From Roseiflexus sp. RS-1 (GTDB lineage: Bacteria > Chloroflexota > Chloroflexia > Chloroflexales > Roseiflexaceae): 64,000 nt of DNA. The stretch is taken from the NCBI RefSeq assembly GCF_000016665.1, contig NC_009523.1, forward strand, positions 1,612,001 to 1,676,000, given 5' to 3'. This document shows, piece by piece, positions 26,784-37,142 of the stretch; within the stretch, counting starts at the first letter, position 1, and the number at the start of each line of letters is the position of its first letter. Both the position numbers and the translations under genes were made by a program. The notes under the pieces are model-generated. The model was not told the origin of the DNA and made no database searches. It saw only the letters and a list, made by a program, of their open reading frames with translations.

Positions 26784-29039
26784 CTAAAACGGTTCGGGTG
26801 GACGCACGCGCCACAGCAGCGCGGCAAGCCACGTGCTGACAGTCACCCAGAAAACATATCCGCCGGCTGCGAGCGTCACTGCGCGCCCCGCCCATCCCCA
26901 GCGCCAGAGCGCCGCCGCGCTCATTGCCGCGCTCAGCGCCACGAGCCAGGCGGAGAACATCAGCCAGCGCGTTGAGAGGGTGGAGCCGCTGAGAAATGGC
27001 AGCGCCGCGAAACCTCCGGCGATGAGGATCGTCCCGATCGCCAGGATCGCGGCAGGTCGCCGATGTTCGTTTTCTGCGCCAGAAGATCGCGTGATCAACC
27101 ACAGGATGCCTGCGGGCAGCAGCGCCAGCGGAAAAAAACCGTAGTGCTGGCGGAACCCTGCGTCCCACAGTGTGTTCCACAGCGTCTCGAACGATGCTGG
27201 CGCCCGTCCTGCCAGACCGGTCAATCCTCCGGCGGCGGTTACCGCGAGTTGTTGCGCAAACATGCCGGTGTAGGCGCTGTAGAAGAACAGGACGGCGATA
27301 ACCTGTGCCACCACGAAGGCGATGCCGTAGATGACAATCGCCCGGACCGGTACAGCGCGCCGACGGCGCACCGTCGCAAGCAGAACGGCAAGCCCGAAGC
27401 CGCCCAGCAGCGACATATTCATCCAGAACCCAAAGTGTCCCAGGTAGACAAGGAGTTGTGCGATCACCAGCATTGCGCACAGCAGAACCGCAGAATGTGC
27501 TGAGTCCGGCGGTGAGCGATGCGCCGACGCAGCACTGCCAATCGGTTTCCAGAACAGAACCAGCAGGGTGATCAAAAGCAGATGCGCACACTGGGTAAAG
27601 ATGTGGGTGCTGAAATTCCACCACGTCGTCAGGTGCCCGGCAGGCGTAAACCCATACAGTGCGGCTGCGACCAGCGGTATAGGAAAAGGGTCGCTGAAGT
27701 TGCAGCGTAATCGCTCATTTTGCGGCTTTGAGATCACTGCCGTCGTCAGGATGTACACCAGCAACGGGCTGAAGGCATCGAGGAGCGCCGCGCCAAGGTG
27801 CAGCAGCACCCGTCGGTCGATGTCGAGCAGCGTGAAAGGCGCCAGGATCAGGTAGAATGCTGGCGGATAGGGGAAATCGACGCCGCGGTTGCGCGACACC
27901 AGCATCACCCTGCCCCACACCGTCTCGGCGAAGCGATTGGCGTGGAATCCAATATCGCCGGGCATCGAGTCGGGGTAGATTTTGCCGCCGTAGCGCGTGG
28001 CGAAGACGATCACAATGATCAGCAGCAACCAGCGCCAGTGCGTTGCCGGGATTGTGACTCCCAGACGCGCCAGCGCGCCTGTCAGCGCCGGACGAATCGC
28101 AGCCGCGCTCAGGAAAGCCAGCGCCGCCAGTCCCGTCGCTGCGCGCACACTGGCAGCCGCCCGTCCCAGATCGATGATCGGACCCTGCCAGTCAATCAGC
28201 CACAGCACCGTCGTCACTGCACCGAGCGCCAGCCCTGCGCGTCGCAACGTGTGCGGTGCAGCGCGCAGCGCGATAACCAGCATCCACCCGACGACCAGAG
28301 CAATCAGCGCAGGAACAGTGCCGAATGCGAAGCGTGGCGGATCGAGCCATGCGCCGCAGACAGCCAGCCCAAGGAGCGGCGTCATGATCGTCAGAGCGCC
28401 CGTGCCTGCGAACCCTGCCTGCCGCAGTGTGATCCACAGGATAAGTCCTGCGACCGACCAGCCGAGGATCGAACGCCAGGACGGCAATGCCGGTCTGGCT
28501 TCGACCGCGACAATCACGGTCGTCAGCGGCGTTCCAATGGCGCGGCGGTCGCCGGTTGGCGTGACCGTCGCACTGTGGATCTCAATCTGATGATCGCCGG
28601 ACATATCGGCGGGAGGCGGGATCAGGACGCGGTATATTGCCCCGGATTGGCGCACCGGCAGCGACGCAATCTGCCGACCGGATGACCAGAGTTCGAGTTC
28701 ACGTGCGCCGCGGGTTGCCACCTCATCGTTCACCGGCAGCGTGCGAAGCATCAGCGTCAGCGCGCGTTGACCGAAGCCTGGAAGTCGTATCCCGGCACGT
28801 TCGGTTGTCCAGCGGAATACGCCGAATGGCGACTCCTCGACGGGAAACATGCCGCGCACGAGCGGCAGATCGCTGCCCGGACCATCCTCGCGCCCGACAT
28901 CGATGACATATCGCTGCGGCAGTTGAGCGACCAGCGTCAGTAGCAGAACGAACAGCGCCAGCAACCCGTGCAGTGCGCGGTCGCGCAGCAACCGGATCGT
29001 TTCGCTGCCAGAGGACGTTCTGATCATCCGTCTATCCAT
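26784..29039 (-). CDS. Polytopic membrane protein, GT-C-like
   Basis: A 751-residue protein. A cytoplasmic stretch and one helix (HGLLALFVLLLTLVAQL) are followed by an extracytoplasmic beta-rich domain (about 45-170). About a dozen more hydrophobic helices follow from about 190 on, such as MTPLLGLAVCGAWL and LLVYLGHFGFWMNMSLLGGF. The short motif PDSMPGDIGFHANRFAETVWGR after helix about 6 resembles loops in lipid-linked-sugar (GT-C) or related polytopic enzymes. The exact family is uncertain, and a sugar-transfer role is inference. ATG is at 29039; a second in-frame ATG is four codons in. Confidence 0.7.
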   Translation of the reverse strand: MDRRMIRTSSGSETIRLLRDRALHGLLALFVLLLTLVAQLPQRYVIDVGREDGPGSDLPLVRGMFPVEESPFGVFRWTTERAGIRLPGFGQRALTLMLRTLPVNDEVATRGARELELWSSGRQIASLPVRQSGAIYRVLIPPPADMSGDHQIEIHSATVTPTGDRRAIGTPLTTVIVAVEARPALPSWRSILGWSVAGLILWITLRQAGFAGTGALTIMTPLLGLAVCGAWLDPPRFAFGTVPALIALVVGWMLVIALRAAPHTLRRAGLALGAVTTVLWLIDWQGPIIDLGRAAASVRAATGLAALAFLSAAAIRPALTGALARLGVTIPATHWRWLLLIIVIVFATRYGGKIYPDSMPGDIGFHANRFAETVWGRVMLVSRNRGVDFPYPPAFYLILAPFTLLDIDRRVLLHLGAALLDAFSPLLVYILTTAVISKPQNERLRCNFSDPFPIPLVAAALYGFTPAGHLTTWWNFSTHIFTQCAHLLLITLLVLFWKPIGSAASAHRSPPDSAHSAVLLCAMLVIAQLLVYLGHFGFWMNMSLLGGFGLAVLLATVRRRRAVPVRAIVIYGIAFVVAQVIAVLFFYSAYTGMFAQQLAVTAAGGLTGLAGRAPASFETLWNTLWDAGFRQHYGFFPLALLPAGILWLITRSSGAENEHRRPAAILAIGTILIAGGFAALPFLSGSTLSTRWLMFSAWLVALSAAMSAAALWRWGWAGRAVTLAAGGYVFWVTVSTWLAALLWRVRPPEPF

Positions 29040-29094
29040 CGGCGCCGATTATCTCGATGAGTGTGGCGTCTGTCAACCAGGCGACGATCACAGT

Positions 29095-29180
29095 GATACC
29101 CGCGCCTGGGAGCAGGGGCGTCCCGCCCTCGTCGCGTCTACAAGGGCAAGATGCCCTCGCTCCCAGGAGAAATATGAACA
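29095..29180. repeat. Palindromic dispersed repeat upstream of lepA
   Basis: A partly self-complementary repeat (CGAGGGCGGGACGCCCC against GAGGGCATCTTGCCC, then CTCCCAGGAGAAAT) that ends in TGAACACGTACTTCG. The same repeat stands before larB (40005-40107) and, split, at 10563-10975. It lies about 20 bp upstream of the lepA promoter. Confidence 0.75.
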
Positions 29181-29199
29181 CGTACTTCGTTCCATATCG

Positions 29200-29228
29200 T
29201 TGCGGGGCATCACGGCATCTGCTATACT
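29200..29228 (+). promoter_or_regulatory. Promoter of lepA
   Basis: TTGCGG (29200-29205) and TATACT (29223-29228) are 17 bp apart, 45 bp before the lepA ATG. Confidence 0.55.
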
Positions 29229-29273
29229 TCCAACCTGTTGGAGTGAGCATGCAGCGTTTATGGAACTATCAGC

Positions 29274-31079
29274 ATGGCAGATCAGCAGCACATCCGAAAT
29301 TTTTCGATCATTGCGCATATTGACCACGGCAAAACCACCCTGTCGGATCGTCTGCTCGAAATGACCGGGACGATCAGTGAGCGCGAGCGTCGCGAGCAGG
29401 TGCTCGACGCGATGGACCTGGAGCGCGAACGCGGCATCACCATCAAGAGTAAGGCTGTGCGCATGCACTACACGGCGCGCGATGGTCAGACGTATCAATT
29501 CAACCTGATCGACACGCCGGGTCATGTCGATTTTGGTTTTGAAGTCGGGCGCGCGCTGGCTGCCGGCGAAGGCGCGATCCTGGTGGTCGACGCCTCGCAG
29601 GGCATCGAGGCGCAGACGCTGGCGAACGTCTACCTGGCGCTGGAAAACGACCTGACGATCATCCCGGTGCTCAACAAAATCGACCTGCCCGGCGCTGACC
29701 CGGACCATGTCGCCATGGAGATCGAACAGGTGTTGGGGTTGCCCGCCGAGGATGTGCTGCGCGTCTCTGCCAAGCAAGGCATCGGGGTCGATGAGTTGCT
29801 CGAAGCGATTGTCGAGCGCATCCCGCCACCGCACGGTCAGCACGACCGACCGCTGCGCGCGCTGATCTTCGATAGCCACTACGATCCATACAAGGGTGTC
29901 ATTGCCTACGTGCGGGTTGTGGACGGCACGCTCCCTGTTGGCGCGCGTTTGCGCATGCTTGGGACCAGCGCCGAAGCGGAAGCACTGGAAGTAGGTGCGT
30001 TTCGTCCGCACATGACGCCGCTCGACAGGCTCGATACCGGCGAGGTAGGGTATGTCGCCACCGGTCTCAAGCAGATCGGCGAATGCCAGGTAGGGGATAC
30101 GATCACCCTTGCTGATGCGCCGGCTGAAATTGCGCTTCCCGGTTACCGTCCCGCCAAACCGATGGTCTTCGCAGGTCTTTATCCGGTAGACACGAATGCC
30201 TATACCGACCTGCGCGACGCACTTGAGAAGTTGAAACTCAACGATGCAGCGCTCTCGTTTGTGCCCGAAAAGTCGGCGGCGCTTGGATTTGGCTTCCGCT
30301 GCGGCTTTCTGGGACTGCTGCACATGGAAATCGTGCGCGAACGGCTGGAACGCGAATACGGGCTTGACCTGCTGATCACCGCGCCAAGCGTCGAATACCA
30401 GGTGCTCCTCTCCAACGGGGATGTCATCACCGTCGATAATCCTGCCGATATGCCGGATCCGGGGCGGATCGAGTCGATCGAAGAGCCGATCATGCTGATC
30501 ACGATCATCACGCCGACGCGCTACATCGGCTCGATCATGGAACTGGCGACCGGCAAGCGTGGTGTCTTCGAGACGATGGAGCACCTTGATCCGCAGCGTG
30601 TCGCCCTCAAGTACAAAATCCCGCTCTCGGAAATTGTGGTTGATTTCTATGATCAGTTGAAGTCGCGCACCCAGGGGTATGCTTCGCTTGATTACACCCT
30701 CGCCGGGTATCAACCCGCCGATCTGGTGAAACTCGATATCCTGGTGAACGGTCAACCGGTCGATGCGCTGTCACTGATCGTTCACCGCGACTCCGCCTAT
30801 GCCCAGGGGCGTGCGCTGGTCGAGCGGTTGCGCAAACTGATTCCGCGGCAGATGTTCGAGGTGCCGATTCAGGCGGCGATTGGCAGTAAGGTGATTGCGC
30901 GCGAAACGATCCGGGCAATGCGCAAAGACGTGCTCGCCAAATGTTACGGCGGTGATGTCACGCGCAAACGGAAACTGCTCGAAAAGCAAAAAGAGGGTAA
31001 AAAGCGCATGAAAATGGTCGGCAACGTCGAGATACCGCAGGAAGCGTTTATGGCGGTGCTCTCGCTGAACGCCGAATAA
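29274..31079 (+). CDS. lepA: Elongation factor 4 (LepA) GTPase
   Basis: A 601-residue translational GTPase that can back-translocate stalled ribosomes. Visible are G1 [10 protein letters not shown], the switch-I/II motif [17 protein letters not shown]4 [11 protein letters not shown], domain II, and the LepA-type end [29 protein letters not shown] and [15 protein letters not shown] (about 575-600). Length and motifs match the family. It has its own promoter behind a palindromic repeat. A PpiC lipoprotein gene follows 57 bp later and may be co-transcribed. Confidence 0.98.
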   Translation: MADQQHIRNFSIIAHIDHGKTTLSDRLLEMTGTISERERREQVLDAMDLERERGITIKSKAVRMHYTARDGQTYQFNLIDTPGHVDFGFEVGRALAAGEGAILVVDASQGIEAQTLANVYLALENDLTIIPVLNKIDLPGADPDHVAMEIEQVLGLPAEDVLRVSAKQGIGVDELLEAIVERIPPPHGQHDRPLRALIFDSHYDPYKGVIAYVRVVDGTLPVGARLRMLGTSAEAEALEVGAFRPHMTPLDRLDTGEVGYVATGLKQIGECQVGDTITLADAPAEIALPGYRPAKPMVFAGLYPVDTNAYTDLRDALEKLKLNDAALSFVPEKSAALGFGFRCGFLGLLHMEIVRERLEREYGLDLLITAPSVEYQVLLSNGDVITVDNPADMPDPGRIESIEEPIMLITIITPTRYIGSIMELATGKRGVFETMEHLDPQRVALKYKIPLSEIVVDFYDQLKSRTQGYASLDYTLAGYQPADLVKLDILVNGQPVDALSLIVHRDSAYAQGRALVERLRKLIPRQMFEVPIQAAIGSKVIARETIRAMRKDVLAKCYGGDVTRKRKLLEKQKEGKKRMKMVGNVEIPQEAFMAVLSLNAE

Positions 31080-31136
31080 CGTCCGTTTGGACACGATTGC
31101 ATACGGTTTATTTCTTCTGTGGTGAAAGGACCTTCC

Positions 31137-32150
31137 GTGAGCTTCAAACATGCCATCGCTGCATTTCTGGTCGCGCTGGCGCTGGCTGCGTGCGGCGCAG
31201 GCGCTCAGACCGTCGCCAGGGTCGATAATGTCACACTGACGCGCCAGGAACTCGATCAGCGCATTGATCGCATCGAGAAAGGATTTGCGCAACAGGCAGG
31301 GATGGGGTTTCCACTGCCGTCGCGCCTCGATATCGAACGTGAACTGGTATCACAGTTCATCGATCAGCAGTTGACCCTCGGTCTTGCCCGTCAGCGCGGC
31401 ATTACCGTCAGCGACGGCGAGGTGAACGATCAGATCGAGCGGTTCCGCCAGCAGATCCAGATGGGAGGCGGGATGTCGCTCGAACAGGCGATCCAGGAGC
31501 AACTCGGTTTGCCGGGGGAGGCGTCGCCGGAGTTCCGCCTGTTCGTGACCTACTTTCTGGCGCGCCAGAAACTCGGTGAAACGCTGGTCTCCGAGAATGA
31601 TATTCGCCAGCGGATCACCGATGAGGTGATGGCAGATACGCAGCGGATGGTCGATGTGGCAACCGTGGCGCACATTCTGGTGGCGACCGAAGACGAGGCG
31701 AAACAGGTGATTGAGCGTCTCGACAAGGGCGAGGCGTTCGCCGATCTGGCGAAAGAATTGTCGCAGGACCCTGGCTCGGCGAACAATGGCGGCGTGTATG
31801 AGAACATCCAGCGGGGTCAGTTTGTTCCTGAGTTCGACAAAGCAATGTTCGAAGACCTGCAACCGGGCGAAACGACGAAGACCCCGGTGCAGACGCAGTT
31901 CGGCTGGCATGTGATCCGACTCGTGTCGCGTGGACAGGCGCCCGCGCTTGATCCGGCGGACGCTCAGGCGGTCATTGAACAGCGTGTTGCGCAGGAACTG
32001 CCGTTCGAGCAGCAAACTGCGTTCGAACGTCTGTTGCAGAGCGAGCGCGAGAAGGCGATTCAGGAGCAACGGTTGGTCGAGCCGGTCTTCCCGACGCCGT
32101 CGCCCGAGCCGCTGCCGACGATTGCTCCGCTACCGACACCAGCGCCATGA
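31137..32150 (+). CDS. PpiC-type peptidyl-prolyl isomerase lipoprotein
   Basis: A 337-residue foldase. The GTG at 31137 (VSFKHAIAAFLVALALAAC) gives a signal peptide with lipobox ALAAC and has AGGA six bases upstream. The upstream GTG at 31119 would put the ribosome site inside the gene. After a SurA_N-like helical domain comes one PpiC/rotamase domain (about 180-280: VAHILVATEDEAKQVIERL, FADLAKELSQDPGSANNGG, GWHVIRLVSR). A proline-rich tail ends the protein. It should help fold exported proteins. The stop overlaps the next ATG by 4 bp. Confidence 0.9.
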   Translation: MSFKHAIAAFLVALALAACGAGAQTVARVDNVTLTRQELDQRIDRIEKGFAQQAGMGFPLPSRLDIERELVSQFIDQQLTLGLARQRGITVSDGEVNDQIERFRQQIQMGGGMSLEQAIQEQLGLPGEASPEFRLFVTYFLARQKLGETLVSENDIRQRITDEVMADTQRMVDVATVAHILVATEDEAKQVIERLDKGEAFADLAKELSQDPGSANNGGVYENIQRGQFVPEFDKAMFEDLQPGETTKTPVQTQFGWHVIRLVSRGQAPALDPADAQAVIEQRVAQELPFEQQTAFERLLQSEREKAIQEQRLVEPVFPTPSPEPLPTIAPLPTPAP

Positions 32151-33694
32151 TCACGATTGTTGGACTTGGTCCCGGCGATCCCGGCATGATCACGCGCGCG
32201 GCGTGGGAGGTGATTTCCACGACGCGCATGCTCTATCTGCGTACGGCTGTGCACCCGACAGTTACCGCGCTGCCGTCGGGCATTGCCGTCCATGCGTTCG
32301 ACGATCTGTACGAGCGGGCGGAGCGTTTCGACGAGGTGTATGAGCGGATCGCCGATGCCCTGATCGCGCGCGCGCGCGGCGGTGAGCCGGTGGTGTATGC
32401 AGTTCCGGGAGATCCGCTGGTGGCGGAAGCCACCTCGCGCCATCTGTTGCGCCGCGCGCGCGCGCAAGGCGTCCCTGTACGTGTCCTGTCCGGGGTGAGT
32501 TTCATTGAGCCGACATGTGCGCTGCTGGGGGTTGATCCGCTCGAACACGGGTTGCAGTTGATCGATGCGCTCGATCTGGTGATCGTTGATGCGCCAGAGC
32601 ACGACCAGGCGCCGTCATGGGCGACGCTCCATGGATATGCGTATGCGCCGCCGCTGTTGCCGTTTCCGCTGACTCCCACGCGCCCGGCGCTGATCTGTCA
32701 GGTCTACAGCCGGTCGGTGGCGTCGCACGTCAAACTGTCGCTGATGGAACGCTACCCGGCTGATCATCCGGTGACGCTGGTGCGCGCCGCAGGGGTGGCG
32801 GATCGGGAGTCCGTCACTGAACTTCCGTTGCATACGCTCGATCACCGCAGCGAGTTCGACCATCTGACCAGTCTGTTTGTGCCGCCGCTGACGCCGCTCG
32901 CCGATCTGCGCGGAGCGGAAGGGGTGGCGTCTATCATCGCGCGCCTGCTTGGACCGAATGGGTGCCCATGGGATTGTGAGCAGACGCCGCAGTCATTGCG
33001 CCCGGCGTTGCTCGAAGAGGTGCATGAGGTGCTGGAGGCGCTCGATGCCGACGATGACGCGGCGCTGGTCGAAGAACTGGGTGATCTGTTGATCAACATT
33101 CTGATGCAGAGTGAAATGGCGCGTCAGGCGGGGCGCTTTGATGCTGGCGATGTGTTCAGCACCGTGGCGGAGAAACTGATCCGCCGTCATCCCCACGTAT
33201 TTGGCATGCTCGATGTGGCAGCGAGCGATAAGGTGCTGCACAACTGGGAGGCGATCAAACGCGCCGAACGTGCTGCGAAAGGCACGCAGCGTCACAGTGC
33301 GCTCGATGGCATTCCGCCATCGTTGCCCGCCCTGGCAATGGCGCAGAAGGTGATCAACAAGGCTGCCAGATCCGGGTTCGATGCGCCGGAGATCGACCAC
33401 GCCTGGGAGTCGCTGGCGGAAGAACTCGATGAACTGCGCGCCGGTGCGACGGATCCGGCGCAGGCGGAAGCCGAGTTGGGCGATGCGCTGCTGGCGCTTG
33501 CCCGGTTGGGTTGGCGGCTCGACGTTGATGCCGAGAGTGCGTTGCGCTCCGCTGTCGCCCGTTTTCGTCGTCGGTTTACCCGCCTCGAGGCGCTGCTTGA
33601 GGGGCGTGACCTGCATACGTTGAGCGTCGCCGAGAAACTGGCGCTGTGGGATCGCGCTCGTGAAGCATCCGATGACGCCGATGTCATACGGTGA
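32147..33694 (+). CDS. mazG: Tetrapyrrole-methylase-like / MazG fusion
   Basis: A 515-residue two-part protein like YabN. Residues 1-~225 resemble tetrapyrrole methylases ([36 protein letters not shown]), a domain often inactive when fused here. Residues ~250-490 hold two MazG NTP-pyrophosphohydrolase repeats: [20 protein letters not shown] with [17 protein letters not shown], and [14 protein letters not shown] with [16 protein letters not shown]. It should cleave aberrant nucleoside triphosphates. ATG overlaps the PpiC stop (ATGA). Confidence 0.92.
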   Translation: MITIVGLGPGDPGMITRAAWEVISTTRMLYLRTAVHPTVTALPSGIAVHAFDDLYERAERFDEVYERIADALIARARGGEPVVYAVPGDPLVAEATSRHLLRRARAQGVPVRVLSGVSFIEPTCALLGVDPLEHGLQLIDALDLVIVDAPEHDQAPSWATLHGYAYAPPLLPFPLTPTRPALICQVYSRSVASHVKLSLMERYPADHPVTLVRAAGVADRESVTELPLHTLDHRSEFDHLTSLFVPPLTPLADLRGAEGVASIIARLLGPNGCPWDCEQTPQSLRPALLEEVHEVLEALDADDDAALVEELGDLLINILMQSEMARQAGRFDAGDVFSTVAEKLIRRHPHVFGMLDVAASDKVLHNWEAIKRAERAAKGTQRHSALDGIPPSLPALAMAQKVINKAARSGFDAPEIDHAWESLAEELDELRAGATDPAQAEAELGDALLALARLGWRLDVDAESALRSAVARFRRRFTRLEALLEGRDLHTLSVAEKLALWDRAREASDDADVIR

Positions 33695-33700
33695 TATGGT

Positions 33701-33928
33701 ATGCCCAAACCGCCGCTCGACATTCGTGTTGGCGATATTGTGCAGATGCGCAAGCCGCATCCGTGCGGCGGCGATACCTGGGAGGTTGTGCGGATCGGCG
33801 CCGAGATCGGCATCCGCTGCCAGACCTGCAAGCGTAAGGTTTTGTTGCTGCGATCCGATTTTGAGCGTCGGGTCAAACGTATCGTCGAACGTGCGTCGTT
33901 GAGCGGCGATCATCCTTCCGGCGGTTAA
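33701..33928 (+). CDS. DUF951 family protein
   Basis: A 75-residue basic protein. It shows the DUF951 hallmarks [41 protein letters not shown] and [10 protein letters not shown], with cysteines at about 22, 39 and 42. The family is widespread in Gram-positive-type and Chloroflexota genomes; the role is unknown, with a link to RNA or translation suspected only from context. It starts 7 bp after mazG, in the same operon. Confidence 0.88.
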   Translation: MPKPPLDIRVGDIVQMRKPHPCGGDTWEVVRIGAEIGIRCQTCKRKVLLLRSDFERRVKRIVERASLSGDHPSGG

Positions 33929-34037
33929 CGAAGGTCAAGAAGACGACCGAATCGTACTGGCACAGGTTGGCATATCGCTGTATCATGTGGAAGTGTTCTG
34001 TGGTTCAAATGTCAGCCTGGAAACGAGGCGCACCGCG

Positions 34038-35432
34038 ATGCCTGCACACTGCTCCCCTTATCAGCGTAGCAGCATGCTGGTTGTGGCGCTTGCGACTGCG
34101 CTGCTCCTCCTCATTCTGCCGGACGAAAACGCAACAGCCCAACAGAGCGGCGGTCCGCTGTATGCTGTCGAGGTCAACGGGATTGTAACGGCGCCAACGA
34201 TCGATTACTTGCGGCGGGCAGTGCAGATCGCCGAAGCTTCGAGCGCCGATGCACTGATTATTTCGTACAGCAGCACCGGCGGCGTACTGCGCGAGGTGCG
34301 TGTTTTTGCGGCTGAGATTGCGCAGGCGCGCGTGCCGATTGTCGTGTTCATCACCCCGCGTGGCACGCAGGCGGGTCCTGCCGGCGCACTGTTCGTGACC
34401 GCAGCGCATGTGAGTGCGCTTGCCCCTGATACCAGTTTTGGCAGTCCCTTTCCCCTTGCGCAGGTGGATGAAACCCTCAGTCAGCAGACCCGCGATCTCT
34501 TGCTCGATAACGTCAGTGCTCAAATGAGGAAATGGAATGAGACCCGGGGACGGAATGCCGACTGGATCGACCGCGCGGTTCGGGAAGGGGTCATTCTCAA
34601 CAATCAGCAGGCGATCAGTCTTGATCCGCCTGCCGTCGATCTGGTGGCAGCCGATCAGCGTGAACTGTTGACCCTACTCGAAGGACGCACGGTGACGCTC
34701 GATGATGGTCGAACGGTTCGTATTTCGGCGCTTGGACGAACGCCGACGTTCATCGAGCCGACGCTGTTCGAGAGTCTCCGCCTGGCGCTTGCCGATCCGA
34801 CGGTTGCGTTTGCGCTCCTGGTGCTTGGATCAATGGCAATCTATCTTGAGTTGAACACACCCGGCGTCGGGCTGTTTGCCGGCGCAGGGTTAGTGCTGCT
34901 GCTGGGCGCTGCTGCCGGATTTCTGGTTCTTCCAATCGTGTGGTGGGGTATGACGCTGGTGATCCTTGGTCTGGTATTGATCGGCGCGGAGTTCGTCGCG
35001 CCAACCCATGGCGGTTTGATGATTACCGGTCTGGCGATGCTCGGTGTTGGCGGCGGGAATCTGATCGATGCCACGCAGGCGCCCGGTGCAGGCGTCGCCT
35101 GGTGGGCGCTCCTGATCGTGATCGGCGGGATTGCAGCAACCGCAGCGGCAGGGCTGGCGCTGGCGCTGCGCAGTCGCAAGCGCCCGGCGGCTATCGGGAC
35201 CGAGGCGCTCATCGGGCGTCTGGCGCAGGTGCGGCGGCGGTTGGACCCGCGTGGCATGGTGTTCGTCGAGGGTGCGCTGTGGCAGGCGATCAGCGAATCC
35301 GAACCGGTGGAAGTCGGCGATTGGGTGCGGGTGGTTGCAGTGCATAATCTGCAACTGATTGTGCGTCCGCTCGAAAGCGAGGAGCCAGCTCCGCAGGAAG
35401 CGCAACCGCCTTCCGGGGGACGCGTCGTGTAG
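34038..35432 (+). CDS. NfeD / ClpP-class membrane protein, probably inactive
   Basis: A 464-residue long NfeD protein. [19 protein letters not shown] (start 34038) leads to a ClpP-like region ([34 protein letters not shown]). Four hydrophobic helices (about 265-375: [38 protein letters not shown]) precede a C-terminal OB-fold NfeD domain. The family's catalytic serine lies in A-S-A-G; here the site reads AGPAGALF, so the serine is proline, and the usual lysine region is also changed. It may be a structural partner of the SPFH protein encoded 16 bp later. Confidence 0.9.
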   Translation: MPAHCSPYQRSSMLVVALATALLLLILPDENATAQQSGGPLYAVEVNGIVTAPTIDYLRRAVQIAEASSADALIISYSSTGGVLREVRVFAAEIAQARVPIVVFITPRGTQAGPAGALFVTAAHVSALAPDTSFGSPFPLAQVDETLSQQTRDLLLDNVSAQMRKWNETRGRNADWIDRAVREGVILNNQQAISLDPPAVDLVAADQRELLTLLEGRTVTLDDGRTVRISALGRTPTFIEPTLFESLRLALADPTVAFALLVLGSMAIYLELNTPGVGLFAGAGLVLLLGAAAGFLVLPIVWWGMTLVILGLVLIGAEFVAPTHGGLMITGLAMLGVGGGNLIDATQAPGAGVAWWALLIVIGGIAATAAAGLALALRSRKRPAAIGTEALIGRLAQVRRRLDPRGMVFVEGALWQAISESEPVEVGDWVRVVAVHNLQLIVRPLESEEPAPQEAQPPSGGRVV

Positions 35433-35448
35433 ATACAAGGAGCTTGTC

Positions 35449-36294
35449 ATGGGTTCTGGAGCCGTTTTGTTGTGTCTTGGGGTTCTTCTCTTCGCAATCC
35501 TCATGATCGGGTTTTCCGCCATCAAGATTGTGCCGGAGTATGAACGGGGGGTTGTCTTCCGACTCGGTCGGTTGGTTGGCGCACGCGGACCTGGTTTGTT
35601 CTTCCTCATCCCGTTCATCGAGCGCATGGTACGGGTTGATCAGCGCGTCATCACCATGGACGTGCCGCCGCAGGAGGTCATTACCCTCGACAATGTGACC
35701 ATCAAGGTCAATGCGGTGCTCTACTTTATGGTTGTCGACCCGGAAAAGGCGATCGTGAAAGTGATGGACTACATCCGGGCGACGATGCAGATTGCCCAGA
35801 CGACGCTGCGCAGTGTGGTCGGTCAGGTCGAACTCGATGAACTGCTGGCGCGTCGTGAGGCGATCAATGAGCGTCTGCAACGGATCATCGACGAGCAGAC
35901 CGAACCGTGGGGCGTCAAAGTGACGATCGTCGAAGTGAAGGATGTCGAACTGCCGCAGGGTATGCAGCGCGCAATGGCGAAGCAGGCGGAAGCCGAGCGT
36001 GAGAAGCGCGCCAAGATCATCCACGCCGACGGTGAACTGGCAGCGTCACGCATGCTGGCTGAAGCAGCCACGGTGATTGCCAGCGAGCCGGTGACGCTGC
36101 AACTGCGTTATCTGCAAACGTTGACCGAAATCGCAGTCGAAAAGAACAGCACCATCATCTTCCCGCTGCCGGTCGATACGATCAAAGTCTTTCTGGATGG
36201 GATCGAACGCGCCCAGCGCAACGGGGTCGCGCCGATCACCCGTCGCGAAGAGCTGAGCGAACAGCCTCGTGAGCAAGATGGTCAGGCAGCGTGA
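35449..36294 (+). CDS. SPFH/stomatin-family protein (slipin)
   Basis: A 281-residue membrane protein. One N-terminal helix ([20 protein letters not shown]) precedes the stomatin core: [57 protein letters not shown] and a long charged coiled coil ([21 protein letters not shown]). It should oligomerise on the cytoplasmic membrane face. Such slipins are normally paired with NfeD, as here. AAGGAG 8 bp upstream supports the start. The 3' end overlaps the convergent TPR gene by 13 bp. Confidence 0.93.
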   Translation: MGSGAVLLCLGVLLFAILMIGFSAIKIVPEYERGVVFRLGRLVGARGPGLFFLIPFIERMVRVDQRVITMDVPPQEVITLDNVTIKVNAVLYFMVVDPEKAIVKVMDYIRATMQIAQTTLRSVVGQVELDELLARREAINERLQRIIDEQTEPWGVKVTIVEVKDVELPQGMQRAMAKQAEAEREKRAKIIHADGELAASRMLAEAATVIASEPVTLQLRYLQTLTEIAVEKNSTIIFPLPVDTIKVFLDGIERAQRNGVAPITRREELSEQPREQDGQAA

Positions 36295-37064
36295 TCTTCG
36301 CGCTGTGGGCGCACTATTGCTTCGATTTCGGCGATGTGGCGACCCACTGCGGTGCGGTGCGCCATGCTGCATCGGGGGAGCATGGCGCGCGCAGCGCTGA
36401 GCGCCAGCGCCGCTTCAGCCAGTCGCCCTTCACGCGCCAGATGCTGCGCAAGTGCACAGCGCAGCGATGCTTCTGCGTCCGGCGCCGGGTGGTGCGCCAA
36501 CCCTTCACGCAGATGTTGCTCGATGGTTTCAGGCGAAGCGCCAGCGGCGTCCAGCGCCTGCGCCAGGCAGAGATGCCCGGCAGCATTCGCCGGTTCCAGT
36601 TCCAGCGCTCGACGTGCGGCGCGTTCTGCGGCGCTGACCTCTCCCTGTTCGAGTAAAGCGCTGCTCAGCGCAAGAGCGAACGCGGCGCGATCCGGCGCCA
36701 GGTCCAGGGCGCGCCGGAGCAGAGCAACCGCGCTGCTGGCGTCGTCGCGGGTGAGCGCCACAATGCCCCGCAGCGCCAGCGCATCCGGCGAGCGGGGATG
36801 CAGAACGTATGCCACGGTCGCCAGCGCGTCCGCTGCATTCCAGCGTGCGCGCCGGATCGCCAGGCTGGCAAGGTGCAGTGCGGCGAAGCGCGTCAGAAAG
36901 ATAAGGATCAAAAGGGTCATTCCTGCCCCGATCCAGATGGATGGAGCGAAGAGGTTGATGATCAGCAGCGCTGCGATGAGCGCGGATTCGGGTGCGATCA
37001 GCAGCGCTCGCACCAGTCGATGCGATAGCGGTGCAGGACGACCGACGGTGGTACATGGCGCCAT
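36282..37064 (-). CDS. TPR protein with N-terminal membrane anchor
   Basis: A 260-residue protein. Two hydrophobic helices ([22 protein letters not shown]-type [16 protein letters not shown]) near 25-60 precede four or more TPR units ([61 protein letters not shown]; ...). It probably scaffolds a protein complex at the membrane. The start ATG at 37064 has GGAGCATG-type sequence upstream. Overlap with the slipin gene (13 bp) is tail to tail. Confidence 0.8.
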   Translation of the reverse strand: MAPCTTVGRPAPLSHRLVRALLIAPESALIAALLIINLFAPSIWIGAGMTLLILIFLTRFAALHLASLAIRRARWNAADALATVAYVLHPRSPDALALRGIVALTRDDASSAVALLRRALDLAPDRAAFALALSSALLEQGEVSAAERAARRALELEPANAAGHLCLAQALDAAGASPETIEQHLREGLAHHPAPDAEASLRCALAQHLAREGRLAEAALALSAARAMLPRCSMAHRTAVGRHIAEIEAIVRPQREDHAA

Positions 37065-37142
37065 CGGTACATGCTCCTTCTATGATGATGCGGATCTTCA
37101 CCCCCATCATATCAGGAGCGTGTGACATCTACTGTCACTTTT

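Noticed and set aside
26767-27624. 285-codon minus frame inside the polytopic membrane gene
   Set aside because: Out-of-frame shadow; the in-frame hydrophobic helices are clear.
29088-30755. 555-codon minus frame across lepA
   Set aside because: A shadow of the lepA codon pattern; lepA motifs are complete on the plus strand.
34038-35432. Active NfeD protease
   Set aside because: The serine of the A-S-A-G loop is proline, so activity is not claimed.
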